Source of the DNA: Bacteroidota bacterium
GTDB taxonomy: Bacteria > Bacteroidota > Bacteroidia > Cytophagales > Cyclobacteriaceae
DNA length: 63,383 bases
Direction: 5' to 3'
NCBI GenBank assembly: GCA_023417785.1
Contig: JAEZEH010000093.1
Span: forward strand, 1-63,383
The position numbers were made by a program, and so were the translations under genes. Position 1 is the first letter of the stretch. Each line of letters starts with the position of its first letter. Shown here piece after piece: positions 34,328-44,461 of this stretch. A model generated the notes under the pieces. It was given only the letters and a program-made list of their open reading frames with translations, did not search any database and was not told the DNA's origin.

Positions 34328-35332
34328 ATGAAACTTCCACAACGCATCCAGGCTTTTGCCGCCCTCGGAAATTACCTCCGAGGCCTGTCTCCTACCGAGC
34401 TAAAGCACATTACCAATAATGCTGCCAATGATAATACCTGGTTCACGCCTGATTCCGTTGAGCACACACTTATCAGCATTTCGTCGTGGCTGACAGAACC
34501 GGCACTTGAAGCCTGGGCCTCGTCGTATCCAACGCCCGCTGAAACCAGAACCGTCGCGCTGGTAATGGCCGGGAACATTCCGCTGGTCGGATTTCACGAT
34601 CTCCTCGCTACGTTGGTTTCCGGTCATTCCGCGCTCGTCAAACTTTCCTCGAAGGATCGGTACCTGCCTTCACATCTTATTGACAAGCTTATCGAAATCG
34701 AACCGCTTTTCCGCGACAGAATCACCCTCGCCGAGCAGTTGAAATCCTTTGACGCAGTAATCGCCACAGGGAGTGACAACTCCGCACGCTACTTCGAATA
34801 CTACTTCGGGAAATACCCGCACATCATCCGAAAAAACAGAACATCCGTGGCTGTCCTTTCAGGTAACGAAACGCAAAACGAGCTCGAGAGTTTAGGAAAG
34901 GATATATTCACTTATTATGGCCTGGGCTGCCGGAATGTTTCAAAGCTTTTTGTTCCCGCAGGTTACCAGTTCGATTTCATGTTCCGCTCGATTGAGTCAT
35001 ATGCATCTGTAATCAATCAGCATAAGTATGTTAATAATTATGATTATCAGAAATCGATCCTGCTGATTAATAGTGAGAAATTTCTCGACAACGGATTTCT
35101 GCTCTTGCAGGAATCCAACAAGGTAGTATCACCTATTTCGGTTCTGTATTATGAATTTTATCCTTCCGCTGATGAGCTTGCTGAAAAGCTTGCGGCATGC
35201 CGGGAGAAGATTCAGGTTGTGGTGGGAAATATTCCGATTGCACAGGTTGATCTGGGGGCCGCACAAAAGCCCACGCTTACAGATTACGCCGACAACGTAG
35301 ATACGATGGCTTTTCTTACCGCATTGAAGTAA
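34328..35332 (+). CDS. Acyl-CoA reductase (LuxC-like)
   Basis: From ATG 34328 the protein has 334 residues and matches the LuxC-like acyl-CoA reductase family of the aldehyde dehydrogenase superfamily. Recognisable parts are ALVMAGNIPLVGFHDLL (nucleotide-binding region), SGHSALVKLSSKDR, DAVIATGSDNSARYFEYYF, and FTYYGLGCRNVSKLFVP, which holds the probable catalytic Cys. It would reduce an acyl-CoA to an aldehyde with NAD(P)H. In many Bacteroidota the gene sits divergent from a ferredoxin gene, as here. The physiological acyl group is unknown. ATG 34274 would add 18 residues. Confidence 0.85.
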   Translation: MKLPQRIQAFAALGNYLRGLSPTELKHITNNAANDNTWFTPDSVEHTLISISSWLTEPALEAWASSYPTPAETRTVALVMAGNIPLVGFHDLLATLVSGHSALVKLSSKDRYLPSHLIDKLIEIEPLFRDRITLAEQLKSFDAVIATGSDNSARYFEYYFGKYPHIIRKNRTSVAVLSGNETQNELESLGKDIFTYYGLGCRNVSKLFVPAGYQFDFMFRSIESYASVINQHKYVNNYDYQKSILLINSEKFLDNGFLLLQESNKVVSPISVLYYEFYPSADELAEKLAACREKIQVVVGNIPIAQVDLGAAQKPTLTDYADNVDTMAFLTALK

Positions 35333-35340
35333 GCCCTGGA

Positions 35341-35370
35341 GAAAGTCTGACATGACACCACGTTAGACTT
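35341..35370 (+). terminator. Possible hairpin between convergent genes
   Basis: GAAAGTCT and AGACTTTC flank a 16-base loop in the 48-base gap between the acyl-CoA reductase and the giant surface-protein gene. No T-run follows, so termination is uncertain. Confidence 0.3.
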
Positions 35371-35380
35371 TCCCCTGGAA

Positions 35381-38300
35381 CTATGGTTTAGATCCGCGGG
35401 TAATTTCAACCCAACCATTATACGTCTGATCACCTTCGACATCCAATTTGTAGAAGTAGATACCTTCGGGTACGCCATCCGCTGCCCAGAACACCCCTTC
35501 TGAATAACTTCGCGAGCTGAAGATTTCTTTACCCCAGCGATTGGTTATCACAAGGCGATGTGCTCCCGTTAGAGGTAAGTTGACGATTTCGAATAAGTCG
35601 TTGATTCCATCACCATTCGGGGTGAAGATGTTTGGAATGAGTAGTCGTGTGTCGGCGGGTACTATTACCGTTGACGTACTGGTACATCCAAACGCATCTG
35701 TAACGCGCACAATGTAATTACCTATGGGCAGGTTACGGAAGTCGTACTGATAGTTACCCTGTGCGTTTCGGCGCACTGTAAGCGGTCCTGCTATTTCGGC
35801 ACTGGTGGCCGGATCAATCAGCGACACACTATAATACGTTCCGGTCTCATCAGTGAAAGGTAAACCTCCGCTGATCGTCTTCAAAAGGAACCCGCCGGTA
35901 GACCTTGGTTCAGGGAATGACGCCTTCACTTTCTCGATAACGTGGGCCAGCTCTGTGGACACTGTATAAGTATCCTGGTGGAACGGCGTCCGCGGCGGTC
36001 TTTCACCCTGACAATACAACTGATTTAACTGATATACCTTTATCACGTATTGCTCCGGTACAGTAAGCCAGTTGTGCTGGCCGCCCTCCGGCGTGTATGT
36101 GATGGCGATCACATCATTGATTTTTTCCGCAGTGAAATCATCGACCTTATCAGTGATATCGGCCACGCGATAAACCTCTACATTATACACGGGTACTGAC
36201 GGGTCACCCTGAACATTGACAAGATTAATGGATAGTGATCCATCGTTGTCACCGCAGACACGTTGTATATCGAAGTAGATCTGGTAAGGTCCGTCGATAA
36301 AGCCGGTAGGCTGTACGGAAGGACAAATATCTTCATCGTCAGGTTTAACCCAAACAAAGTAGTTACCTCTTCCCAGCGTATCGACCAGTATATCATTGAC
36401 AGCACCACCCGTATGGATGTAGGTGATGTACGTAAACGGTTCGATCACCGGGCTGGCACTTACACCAACCTGGTATCTGCCACTGCTTTCGGCTGCATCG
36501 AAGCGTATCGCGATGACACCATTCTTTCCGGCATTGATTCCACAGTCAGCATTCCCCTGAACCACTACAGTGTATTGCACTGATCCCGGAGCGCTAATGA
36601 TTGCAGGCTCACTCTCCGTGCTCAGGATACATCCGAGGGCATCACGGACCTCAACATAGTAGGATCCACTGGCAAGTTCTGTAAACACAATGGGCGTTGC
36701 GGCAACCGCTGCCCAATTTTGCACGACCTCGGAGCCCGCTGAATTCAGACGGAACAATCTGATCTCCTTGTCACCGGAGCCGCCCGAAATGGCAGGTACA
36801 GAAAGCGAACCATCAGAGCCGCCGCACACCGAAACCGACGTTGACGTAATCAACCCGACCGTGATCGGAGGGTTTGCATCCTGCAACTGAATGATCACTG
36901 CAGCGTTACATGGATCAGTATTGTCTCTTCTCACACTAATCACTCGTTCGAAGGTCGGCGCAGGTCCGGCAGGTATACCTGTAATCTGCGCTCCACTAAT
37001 AAATGGCGTCCAGGTAAGACCGTCAATAGACCATTCGAGAACATTACCGGTTTCACCTGGCACGTCGATAGTGACGGCACCTGTAGCTGTGCCCGCGCAG
37101 ACAGGGCTGACTATGGCGGAAGCTATCGGTGTGCCTACTGTACCAGACTGATCGATGGTTACAAATCCGGTTTTAATACAGGTCGAGTCACCATACACTA
37201 TTGTGTATTCGTATTGACCGATAGGCAGTGCCGTGAAATTCGGGTCGTTGTATGTAGTCCTTGAAATTGTCTGATTTGTATTCGAGATTCCCACAATCTG
37301 GATGATCACACCTTCATTGTTGACAACAGGTGTGGCCGGATCTATGTTGAACACAATGCTTCCATTCGACAACGTACACGTAGCCGGAGAAGGTACAGGA
37401 GTAATTACTACCGTAGCACAGTTGCCTCCTACAACGCCACATCCACCTGTATTGGAAACATTGATCACCACGGCAGAGGCCGGGCTTTCGCCACACCCGT
37501 AAACTGCGGTCACTTCGAAAGTTGTCGAAGCCACTACGGTCATGTCAAGTTCATTGCCTGGCGTATAGGACCCCGTTGCCGTGTTCGACAGGAAAGTACG
37601 CGTGGATGGATCCGCAGAATCAGTGTAATAGTACCAATTATATCCCGTCGCACCTGCAGTTGTGGCTGTCAGAGTTGGTTTCGCGTTATTCACACAGACC
37701 GTAACCGGATTCGTTACCACCGGCGATGCAGCGAAGTTGATTACTACGTCATCAGTACTGGCAGCGCAGCTTCCGTTCGCGACAATCCATCTTAATGTAT
37801 ATGACGATCCCAGCATTCCTATGAACTGGGACGCAGGATTATTCGGGGCCACAACGGCTCCGCCGGTACCGCTTACAATCGTCCACATGCCCGTTCCCAC
37901 AGTAGCCGCATCGGCCGCAAGGGTAGCATTGATACCAGCACATATGACCTGGTCGGCACCTGCGTTTGCAACTGTCGGTGCAGCTTCAAGTTGTACGGTC
38001 ACTTCATCGGTGTTCGTTCCACAGGAATTCTGCACAGTCCATTGAAGCACATAGGTTTCGCCGGCGGTTCCCGAAAATGTTGTTGTTGCCGCGTTGGCGT
38101 CGGCGAAAGAACCGCCGGTGCCACTGCTTATTGTCCACGTACCAGCACCCGATGTGATGGCTGCCGCGTTGAGCGCAGCATCAGTACCACAAACAACCTG
38201 ATCCGCTCCAGCGTCGGCAGAACCAGGCGCCAAGTCGAAGGCGATAACTACGTCATCTGTACTCGGGGTACAGCTTCCTGAACCAGAGGTGATCGTCCAG

Positions 38301-41300
38301 CGCAATGTGTAACTGTTTCCGGCGATTCCTTCAAAGTCTGAGACAGGATTGGTTTCGTCAATGATTGTTCCGCCGGCACCACTCGCGATAGACCAGGTTC
38401 CGGTTCCGACTGCCGGTGTATTTCCAACCAGTGTTGTAGTCGTACCGCATGTTGCCTGGTCAGCTCCCGCATCAGCGGTAGTAGGCGTATTTATATCGAA
38501 TGTAATTTCAACTTCATCTGATGCCGATGCACATGTTCCATTGGAAATAGTCCATCGTAGTGTATAGGTCGTACCTGCCACACCGGAAAATCCGGAAGTC
38601 GGATTAGCTGCGTCGGCAAGAACTCCGCCGGTTCCGGTTTCGATTGTCCACACACCAGTTCCGGTGACCGGAGTGTTCCCCTCGAGGGATGTGGGTCCAC
38701 AGACGGTTCTATCGGCACCGGCCACAGGGGCTGTTGGTGCGGCATCAAGAACAACCTGTACTTCTTCTGAACTATTGCCACAAGCGTTCGAAATGGTCCA
38801 TGCGAGTATGTAGGTATTACCTGTTGCGCCCGTGAAGGTTGTTGCCGGATCAGCCGGATCTGCAAAGGATCCGCCTGCACCACTTACAACGGACCAGATA
38901 CCCGTTCCTGAAGCAGGTGGATTAGCTGCAAGAGCAACGTCCGTTCCACAAACCTGTTGATCCGGGCCGGCGCTTGCCAGCGTAGGTGCCTCATCGAAGG
39001 TCACCGTAACCTCGTCTGAGGTTTCCGCGCATCCGGTGGCACCTGAAGTGATGGCCCAGCGCAATACATATGTTATTCCGGAAACACCATCGAAAGCTGA
39101 AACAGGATCGGTCACATCGGCGATAGTTCCACCAGTGCCTGAAACAATTGTCCAGGCTCCGGTTCCAATCACGGGTGTGTTGGCACTCAACAGCGTGGTT
39201 ACGTCGCAGACGTTCTGATCGGGACCAGCATCTGCAAGGCTCGGAGAATTTTCGTCAATGGTAATGAGAACTTCGTCGAAAGAAGGTGCACATCCTCCAC
39301 TGGAGATCGTCCAACGCAACGTATACACGGTGCCGGCAATACCTGTAAATGAGGACACCGGATCTGACGGGTCAGCTATTACTCCACCAGTACCGGCCTC
39401 GATACTCCAAAGCCCCGTTCCTACAGCAGCCACGTTACCTTCAAGGGCTGTGGGTCCGCAAACTGTTTTATCTGCACCGGCATCAGCCGTGGTCGCAGCC
39501 TCATTAAGTGTTACGATGACAATGTCTGCGCTGCTGCCACATCCGCTGGTAATTTCCCACTGTAACTCATACGTTACCCCAGGGTTACCGGTGAAGTTTG
39601 AAGTGGCCGATGTCGCGTCATCAATGTTACCTCCCGTACCGTTAATAATAGTCCATGTTCCCGTTCCAGTAGTCGGTACGTTGCCGGCAAGAGCTGTGCT
39701 CAAGCCACATACATCCTGGTCCGCGCCTGCGATTGCAGGTGTGGGTGTATTGGGATCAAAGGTAATTTCAACTTCGTCGAAGGTCGGCGTACAGGTTCCG
39801 TTTGAGATGGTCCAGCGCAGTGTATATGTTGTACCGGCTAGTCCGACAAAAGCTGAGAAAGAGTCAGCAGGATCGCTTATTACGCCTCCGGCTCCGTTCT
39901 CGATGGTCCACACACCGGTTCCTGGTGCGGGGCTATTTGCTTCAAGGGCGGTGGTTCCGCAAACTGTTTTGTCGGGACCGGCATCCGCCACTGTAGGATT
40001 GTTCTCGAATGTTATGGTTACCTCGTCCGTACTTACACCACAGGAATTCGAGATACTCCATTCCAGTATGTAAGTCATTCCGGAGGTGCCGGTGAAGGCG
40101 GATACGGGGTTGTTGACATCGGTAACAACTCCACCGGTTCCACTTAGTATTGTCCAAAGACCAGTTCCCGAGACAGGGGTGTTTGCATCAAGAATAGCGG
40201 AAGTTGCACACAGCGATTGATCGCTTCCGGCCAGCGAAAGCGATGGTGCATCCTGCAGTTCAATAACGACATCGTCAAACGAGGGTGAACATGCACCCAC
40301 ACCGTTGGCGATGGTCCAGCGAAGTTCGTATGTTGTGCCTGGGATACCCGTGAATTCTGACCAGGGATCGTTGATATCGACAATAGTACCGCCCGCACCT
40401 GAAATGACAGACCACGTTCCGGTTCCGACCAACGCCGTATTTCCCGCGAGATTTGTGATATTTCCGCAGACTTCCTGATCGGGACCTGCATCAGCTACTG
40501 TAGGCGAGTTACTATCAATCGTGATTTCAACTTCGTCACTTGAATCCACGCAAGTACCATTGGATATGGTCCAGCGAAGTATATAGACGGATCCCGCCAT
40601 GCCACTGAAAGTGGAAGTCGGATCATTCTCATCAGCAAAGAAACCGCCTGAACCCGAGACAACGGACCATATACCTGTTCCTGTCACGGGTGCGTTACCC
40701 TCAAGAACCTCAGTACCACAAATCGTCTTATCGGGTCCCGCTGCTGCAACGGTCGGTTCTTCGAAAAATGTAATATCAACATCGTCTGTGGAATTGCCAC
40801 AGGGAGTTGTGATTGTCCATCGCAGCGAATATGTTTGGCCGGGGGTTCCGGAGAAATCTGAAGTCGGGCTTGAAGCATCTGCAATTACACCACCTGTACC
40901 GGATTCAATTGTCCAGGCACCCGTTCCACTTACCGGTACGTTTGCGGCGAGCGTTGTAGTCGGCCCACAGATTTCCTGATCAGATCCGGCCGCCGCCGTT
41001 GTTGGCGGAAGCTCGAAAGTAATCATTACATTATCATTTGTCGCGGGACAGATTCCATTGGTAATAGTCCAGCGTACTTCGTACGTTGTTCCCGTTACTC
41101 CGGTGAACTGTGAAGCAGGATCTGAAGGCGTTGCTACAGAACCTCCTGTTCCACTGATGATGGTCCACATACCGGCACCTACGGCCGGTGTATTACCCGT
41201 TAATAATGTAGAGACGCCGCAGACGGACTGATCCTGGCCTGCATTCGCCACGGTAGGCACTTCATTGAAGGTAATTTCTACTTCGTCAAACGAAGGTGCG

Positions 41301-44300
41301 CAGGATCCGTTGGAGATTGTCCAACGCAGCGTATACGGCACGCCGGCGACTCCACTGAATTCAGAGGCGGGGTCAGTTGGTGACGCCAACGTTCCTCCTG
41401 CTCCGCTTTCAATTGTCCATACACCGGTGCCAACCACTGGGGCGTTTCCGGAAAGATTAACTGAACTTCCGCAAACAACCTGGTCTGAACCAGCGTTTGC
41501 CACTGTTGGAGTCCCGTCGAAGATAATTTGAACCTGGTCAGAAGATGGAGGACAGCTTCCGTTTGATATCGTCCAGCGAAGCACATAAGTTTCGCCTGCC
41601 GTACCGGTAAAGTTTGAAGTTGGATTGCCTGGATCGGCAACTATTCCCCCTGTACCGCTTTCAATGGTCCAGATTCCGCTACCCGAAACCGGAGCATTTC
41701 CGACAAGTGCTGTTGATGTATTGCAAAGGTTTTGATCGGGTCCGGCAGTCGCAACCGTGGGAGCCTGATCAAAGGAGATTACCACGTCATCAAATGACGG
41801 TGTACAACTACCGTTGGAGATTGTCCAACGTAGTGTATATGTGTTGCCTGCGATGCCGTCGAATCCGGATGTTGGACTAGTCGGATTAGCGAGAGTTCCA
41901 CCCGCGCCGTTTTCAATGGTCCACATTCCGTTACCCGAAACCGGAGCATTCCCCGCAAGGGTAGTACTAGTCCCACAAACATCCTGGTCGTCGCCGGCAA
42001 TCGCCATCGTTGGCGTCGCTTCCAGTGTGATGGTTACTTCGTCTGAACTGGGTGCACATGCACCGTTGCTGATTGTCCACCGGAGTGTGTATGTCGTGCC
42101 AGCAACTCCGGAAAAGGCTGAACCTGGATTCGAAGGATCAGCGACAGTGCCACCTGTGCCACTTGTGATGGTCCAGGTTCCTGTTCCAACGGTGGGAGTA
42201 TTGGCATTAAGAACTGTCGACGTATTACATAGTGTTTGGTCTGCACCAGCTGCTGCTACAGTGGGCGCTTCATCCATAGTGATCTGGACCTCATCGAAGG
42301 AATCCGTACAGGTTCCGTTGGATATGGTCCACCGTAATGTATAAGTATTGCCTGCCACTCCATTAAATCCGGATGCAGGATTCGACGCATCGACAATAGA
42401 ACCACCGGTACCATTTTCAATTGTCCACAGAGCTGTTCCAACGGCCGGGGTATTCCCTGCCAAAACAGCGGATATACCACAGATAGTCTGATCAGGTCCT
42501 GCGATCGCTGTCGTGGGTATTCCTTCTAAAGTAATTGTCACCTCATCCGAGCTAGGCGCACATGCACCGCTGGTAACGGTCCACCGAAGCGTGTATGTAG
42601 TTCCGGCGGTACCTGAAAAACCCGAAGCAGGGCTGTTTGCATTTGTCAGAACTCCCCCGGTGCCACTAACAATAGACCAGGATCCAGTACCAACGGCAGG
42701 GGTATTTGCTGCCAGGGTAGTATTTGTAGCACAAATAACTTGATCGGGACCGGCATCAGCAGTAGTGGCTGGTGCATCAAGGCGGATCTGTACATCGTCT
42801 AAGCTCGCAGGACAAGAGCCATTAGTTATTGTCCAGCGCAGCACATAAGTTGTTCCCTGAACACCCGTGAATGTGGTATTATGGACTGCCGGATCGGCGA
42901 AACTTCCGCCGTTTCCGCTTACGATACTCCAGGCACCGGTTCCCACCGTGGGAGCATTCGCCTCGAGCACATGACTGACTCCGCATATGCTGCGGTCAGG
43001 ACCGGCATTTGCCGTTGTGGGTAGTTGATCAAACCGGATCTCAACCTCATCGGAACTCGGCGGACATGATCCGTTGGTAATTGTCCAGCGTAGTTGATAG
43101 GTAGTTCCCACAGCTCCTGAGAAGTTCGAAGTCGGGCTGGAAAGATTTGCAATGGTACCTCCTACTCCACTTATTATAGACCACTCTCCGGATCCGGAAG
43201 ACGGCGTGTTGGCTGCAAGCGCAGTAGTTGTCGCGCAGACAACCTGATCGTCTCCGGCCGCGGCCGGTGTGGGATTCGATTCGAAAATAATCTGAACATC
43301 ATCCGAGCTGGGCGCACATGAAGCATTCGAAATGGTCCAGCGAAGCCGATATGTCTGGCCCGCTGTTCCGGTAAACGATGATGTGGGGCTTGCTGGTGCA
43401 TCAATAGTACCTCCGGTTCCGGATATAATGCTCCAGGATCCTGTTCCAACGACGGGTGTATTTGCTGCGAGTGTTGTGGTCGTATTACATAGTACCTGGT
43501 CGGGACCAGCAACTGCCGCAGTAGGCGCGGCATCAACCGTAATGGTTACTTCGTCGCTGTTGCCCGGGCAAAGTCCACCTGCATCGGAAATGGTCCAACG
43601 GAACGTACTTGACGCCCCGGGGGTGAGATCACTAACAGTAGTATTAGGGGCGTTGGGGTTTGCAATGGTACCCGTTCCACTTACTAAGGTCCAGGTTCCG
43701 ATTTCACCGGCTCCGGCTGAGTTTGCTTGTAATGAAGTAGACGTAACGTTACACAATAACTGGTCATCTCCGGCAAGAGGTTCAGTAGAAATCGGTACGT
43801 TCACGACTTGTGATATAGAACAACCATTCGCGTCAACAATGTCGGCGGTGTATGAACCTCCGTCCAGTCCGCCAACCGAGATATTTGCAGGGTTAGTATT
43901 ATAAATGCTTTGGCTGATCGATGTTGCAGTACTTGTCCATGTTACTGTGTAAGGCGCCGTACCCCCAGTAATGGTTAGATCGATTTGCCCATCCCCATTT
44001 GCTCCGCCTTGAGCAGGGTTACAGTCGGGGTCGATGGCGTCTACGGAAACCTGTAGCGTACTAGGCTCATTGATCACGAATCCTCCGGCACCTTCCGTTA
44101 TCATGAATGGTGTACACCCTCCAGCTTTGAGCACTCGAACTGCGTATGATGACGGATACAGATTCTCATATCTTACTTTTCTAAAATTGCCGTTTCCGTC
44201 GGGATCGTTGATTTCAGTTACCTCCAGGGTTACGAATGTCCCAATTACAAGATCCCAAAGCTCAAAATTCAATGGCGCATCGCCGTCCCCAAGTTCTACA

Positions 44301-44461
44301 GTTATAGAGCCGTCATTCGCCCCATAACAACTTATGTCGGTATGAGTCCTGGTAACCACTGCCCCAAAAGTTGGGCATTGCGCGTTTACCTGCGTATAGA
44401 TGCCCGAACAAAAAATGAGCGCCAGGCAAAAAGCTTTATAAAAAAATAATTTGCTCATCAT
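35381..44461 (-). CDS. Giant T9SS surface protein with 24 tandem repeats and type B sorting domain
   Basis: The 3026-residue protein has a signal peptide (ALIFCSGIYTQVNAQ), an N-terminal part with SprB-like units (residues 40-225, DISCYGANDGSITVELGDGD), then 24 tandem ~84-residue repeats (230 to about 2248). The repeat theme is AGxDQxxCG, then GTGxWTIxSGTGG, then TYxLRWTISNG, then SxDEVxI. An Ig-like unit and further SprB-like segments follow (2250-2930), and the last ~90 residues are a gliding-motility-type T9SS sorting domain (LIPNIFTPNGDGINDLFEI, ITNRWGKEIF, GIYFYKLDVEG). It should be a cell-surface filament or adhesin, perhaps for attachment or gliding. A PorP/SprF partner, common beside such genes, is absent. 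The start overlaps the upstream gene's stop by four bases. Confidence 0.93.
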   Translation of the reverse strand: MMSKLFFYKAFCLALIFCSGIYTQVNAQCPTFGAVVTRTHTDISCYGANDGSITVELGDGDAPLNFELWDLVIGTFVTLEVTEINDPDGNGNFRKVRYENLYPSSYAVRVLKAGGCTPFMITEGAGGFVINEPSTLQVSVDAIDPDCNPAQGGANGDGQIDLTITGGTAPYTVTWTSTATSISQSIYNTNPANISVGGLDGGSYTADIVDANGCSISQVVNVPISTEPLAGDDQLLCNVTSTSLQANSAGAGEIGTWTLVSGTGTIANPNAPNTTVSDLTPGASSTFRWTISDAGGLCPGNSDEVTITVDAAPTAAVAGPDQVLCNTTTTLAANTPVVGTGSWSIISGTGGTIDAPASPTSSFTGTAGQTYRLRWTISNASCAPSSDDVQIIFESNPTPAAAGDDQVVCATTTALAANTPSSGSGEWSIISGVGGTIANLSSPTSNFSGAVGTTYQLRWTITNGSCPPSSDEVEIRFDQLPTTANAGPDRSICGVSHVLEANAPTVGTGAWSIVSGNGGSFADPAVHNTTFTGVQGTTYVLRWTITNGSCPASLDDVQIRLDAPATTADAGPDQVICATNTTLAANTPAVGTGSWSIVSGTGGVLTNANSPASGFSGTAGTTYTLRWTVTSGACAPSSDEVTITLEGIPTTAIAGPDQTICGISAVLAGNTPAVGTALWTIENGTGGSIVDASNPASGFNGVAGNTYTLRWTISNGTCTDSFDEVQITMDEAPTVAAAGADQTLCNTSTVLNANTPTVGTGTWTITSGTGGTVADPSNPGSAFSGVAGTTYTLRWTISNGACAPSSDEVTITLEATPTMAIAGDDQDVCGTSTTLAGNAPVSGNGMWTIENGAGGTLANPTSPTSGFDGIAGNTYTLRWTISNGSCTPSFDDVVISFDQAPTVATAGPDQNLCNTSTALVGNAPVSGSGIWTIESGTGGIVADPGNPTSNFTGTAGETYVLRWTISNGSCPPSSDQVQIIFDGTPTVANAGSDQVVCGSSVNLSGNAPVVGTGVWTIESGAGGTLASPTDPASEFSGVAGVPYTLRWTISNGSCAPSFDEVEITFNEVPTVANAGQDQSVCGVSTLLTGNTPAVGAGMWTIISGTGGSVATPSDPASQFTGVTGTTYEVRWTITNGICPATNDNVMITFELPPTTAAAGSDQEICGPTTTLAANVPVSGTGAWTIESGTGGVIADASSPTSDFSGTPGQTYSLRWTITTPCGNSTDDVDITFFEEPTVAAAGPDKTICGTEVLEGNAPVTGTGIWSVVSGSGGFFADENDPTSTFSGMAGSVYILRWTISNGTCVDSSDEVEITIDSNSPTVADAGPDQEVCGNITNLAGNTALVGTGTWSVISGAGGTIVDINDPWSEFTGIPGTTYELRWTIANGVGACSPSFDDVVIELQDAPSLSLAGSDQSLCATSAILDANTPVSGTGLWTILSGTGGVVTDVNNPVSAFTGTSGMTYILEWSISNSCGVSTDEVTITFENNPTVADAGPDKTVCGTTALEANSPAPGTGVWTIENGAGGVISDPADSFSAFVGLAGTTYTLRWTISNGTCTPTFDEVEITFDPNTPTPAIAGADQDVCGLSTALAGNVPTTGTGTWTIINGTGGNIDDATSATSNFTGNPGVTYELQWEITSGCGSSADIVIVTLNEAATTADAGADKTVCGPTALEGNVAAVGTGLWSIEAGTGGVIADPSDPVSSFTGIAGTVYTLRWTISSGGCAPSFDEVLITIDENSPSLADAGPDQNVCDVTTLLSANTPVIGTGAWTIVSGTGGTIADVTDPVSAFDGVSGITYVLRWAITSGATGCAETSDEVTVTFDEAPTLASAGPDQQVCGTDVALAANPPASGTGIWSVVSGAGGSFADPADPATTFTGATGNTYILAWTISNACGNSSEEVQVVLDAAPTAPVAGADRTVCGPTSLEGNTPVTGTGVWTIETGTGGVLADAANPTSGFSGVAGTTYTLRWTISNGTCASASDEVEITFDINTPTTADAGADQATCGTTTTLVGNTPAVGTGTWSIASGAGGTIIDETNPVSDFEGIAGNSYTLRWTITSGSGSCTPSTDDVVIAFDLAPGSADAGADQVVCGTDAALNAAAITSGAGTWTISSGTGGSFADANAATTTFSGTAGETYVLQWTVQNSCGTNTDEVTVQLEAAPTVANAGADQVICAGINATLAADAATVGTGMWTIVSGTGGAVVAPNNPASQFIGMLGSSYTLRWIVANGSCAASTDDVVINFAASPVVTNPVTVCVNNAKPTLTATTAGATGYNWYYYTDSADPSTRTFLSNTATGSYTPGNELDMTVVASTTFEVTAVYGCGESPASAVVINVSNTGGCGVVGGNCATVVITPVPSPATCTLSNGSIVFNIDPATPVVNNEGVIIQIVGISNTNQTISRTTYNDPNFTALPIGQYEYTIVYGDSTCIKTGFVTIDQSGTVGTPIASAIVSPVCAGTATGAVTIDVPGETGNVLEWSIDGLTWTPFISGAQITGIPAGPAPTFERVISVRRDNTDPCNAAVIIQLQDANPPITVGLITSTSVSVCGGSDGSLSVPAISGGSGDKEIRLFRLNSAGSEVVQNWAAVAATPIVFTELASGSYYVEVRDALGCILSTESEPAIISAPGSVQYTVVVQGNADCGINAGKNGVIAIRFDAAESSGRYQVGVSASPVIEPFTYITYIHTGGAVNDILVDTLGRGNYFVWVKPDDEDICPSVQPTGFIDGPYQIYFDIQRVCGDNDGSLSINLVNVQGDPSVPVYNVEVYRVADITDKVDDFTAEKINDVIAITYTPEGGQHNWLTVPEQYVIKVYQLNQLYCQGERPPRTPFHQDTYTVSTELAHVIEKVKASFPEPRSTGGFLLKTISGGLPFTDETGTYYSVSLIDPATSAEIAGPLTVRRNAQGNYQYDFRNLPIGNYIVRVTDAFGCTSTSTVIVPADTRLLIPNIFTPNGDGINDLFEIVNLPLTGAHRLVITNRWGKEIFSSRSYSEGVFWAADGVPEGIYFYKLDVEGDQTYNGWVEITRGSKP
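37720..43774 (-). repeat. 24 tandem ~252-bp repeats encoding Ig/PKD-like domains
   Basis: Twenty-four diverged coding repeats of about 252 bases run through the giant gene. All keep the conserved Cys at AGxDQxxC and a second near xNGxC, a pair likely to form a disulfide in a beta-sandwich. Nucleotide copies differ substantially, so the array is old rather than freshly slipped. Antisense open frames over the array come from this periodic composition. Confidence 0.9.
37960..40992 (-). repeat. Higher-order three-repeat (A-B-C) periodicity in repeats 12-23
   Basis: Within the array, repeats 12-23 fall into three classes. A lacks the usual NGxC (for example TTPCGNSTDDV, ISNSCGVSTDEV, ISNACGNSSEEV). 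B has AGxDK/R and a shortened LEGN start and ends with DxNSPTxAD. C has extra residues before the second Cys (NGVGACSPS, SGSGSCTPS). Read in order the classes are A B C A B (C/A) B C A B C A. This indicates growth by duplication of ~756-bp units. Confidence 0.75.

Noticed and set aside
39258..40073. Long plus-strand open frames opposite the giant surface-protein gene (271 codons here, others of 100-190 codons nearby)
   Set aside because: They mirror the repeat period of the coding strand and translate to repetitive Val/Pro/Ser-rich sequence without family resemblance. They are antisense shadows of the repeats.
37720..43774. Tandem repeats as a possible CRISPR array belonging to the Cas6-like gene
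   Set aside because: The period is about 252 bp, copies diverge, there are no spacers, and the array is in frame within one large gene. It is a protein repeat.
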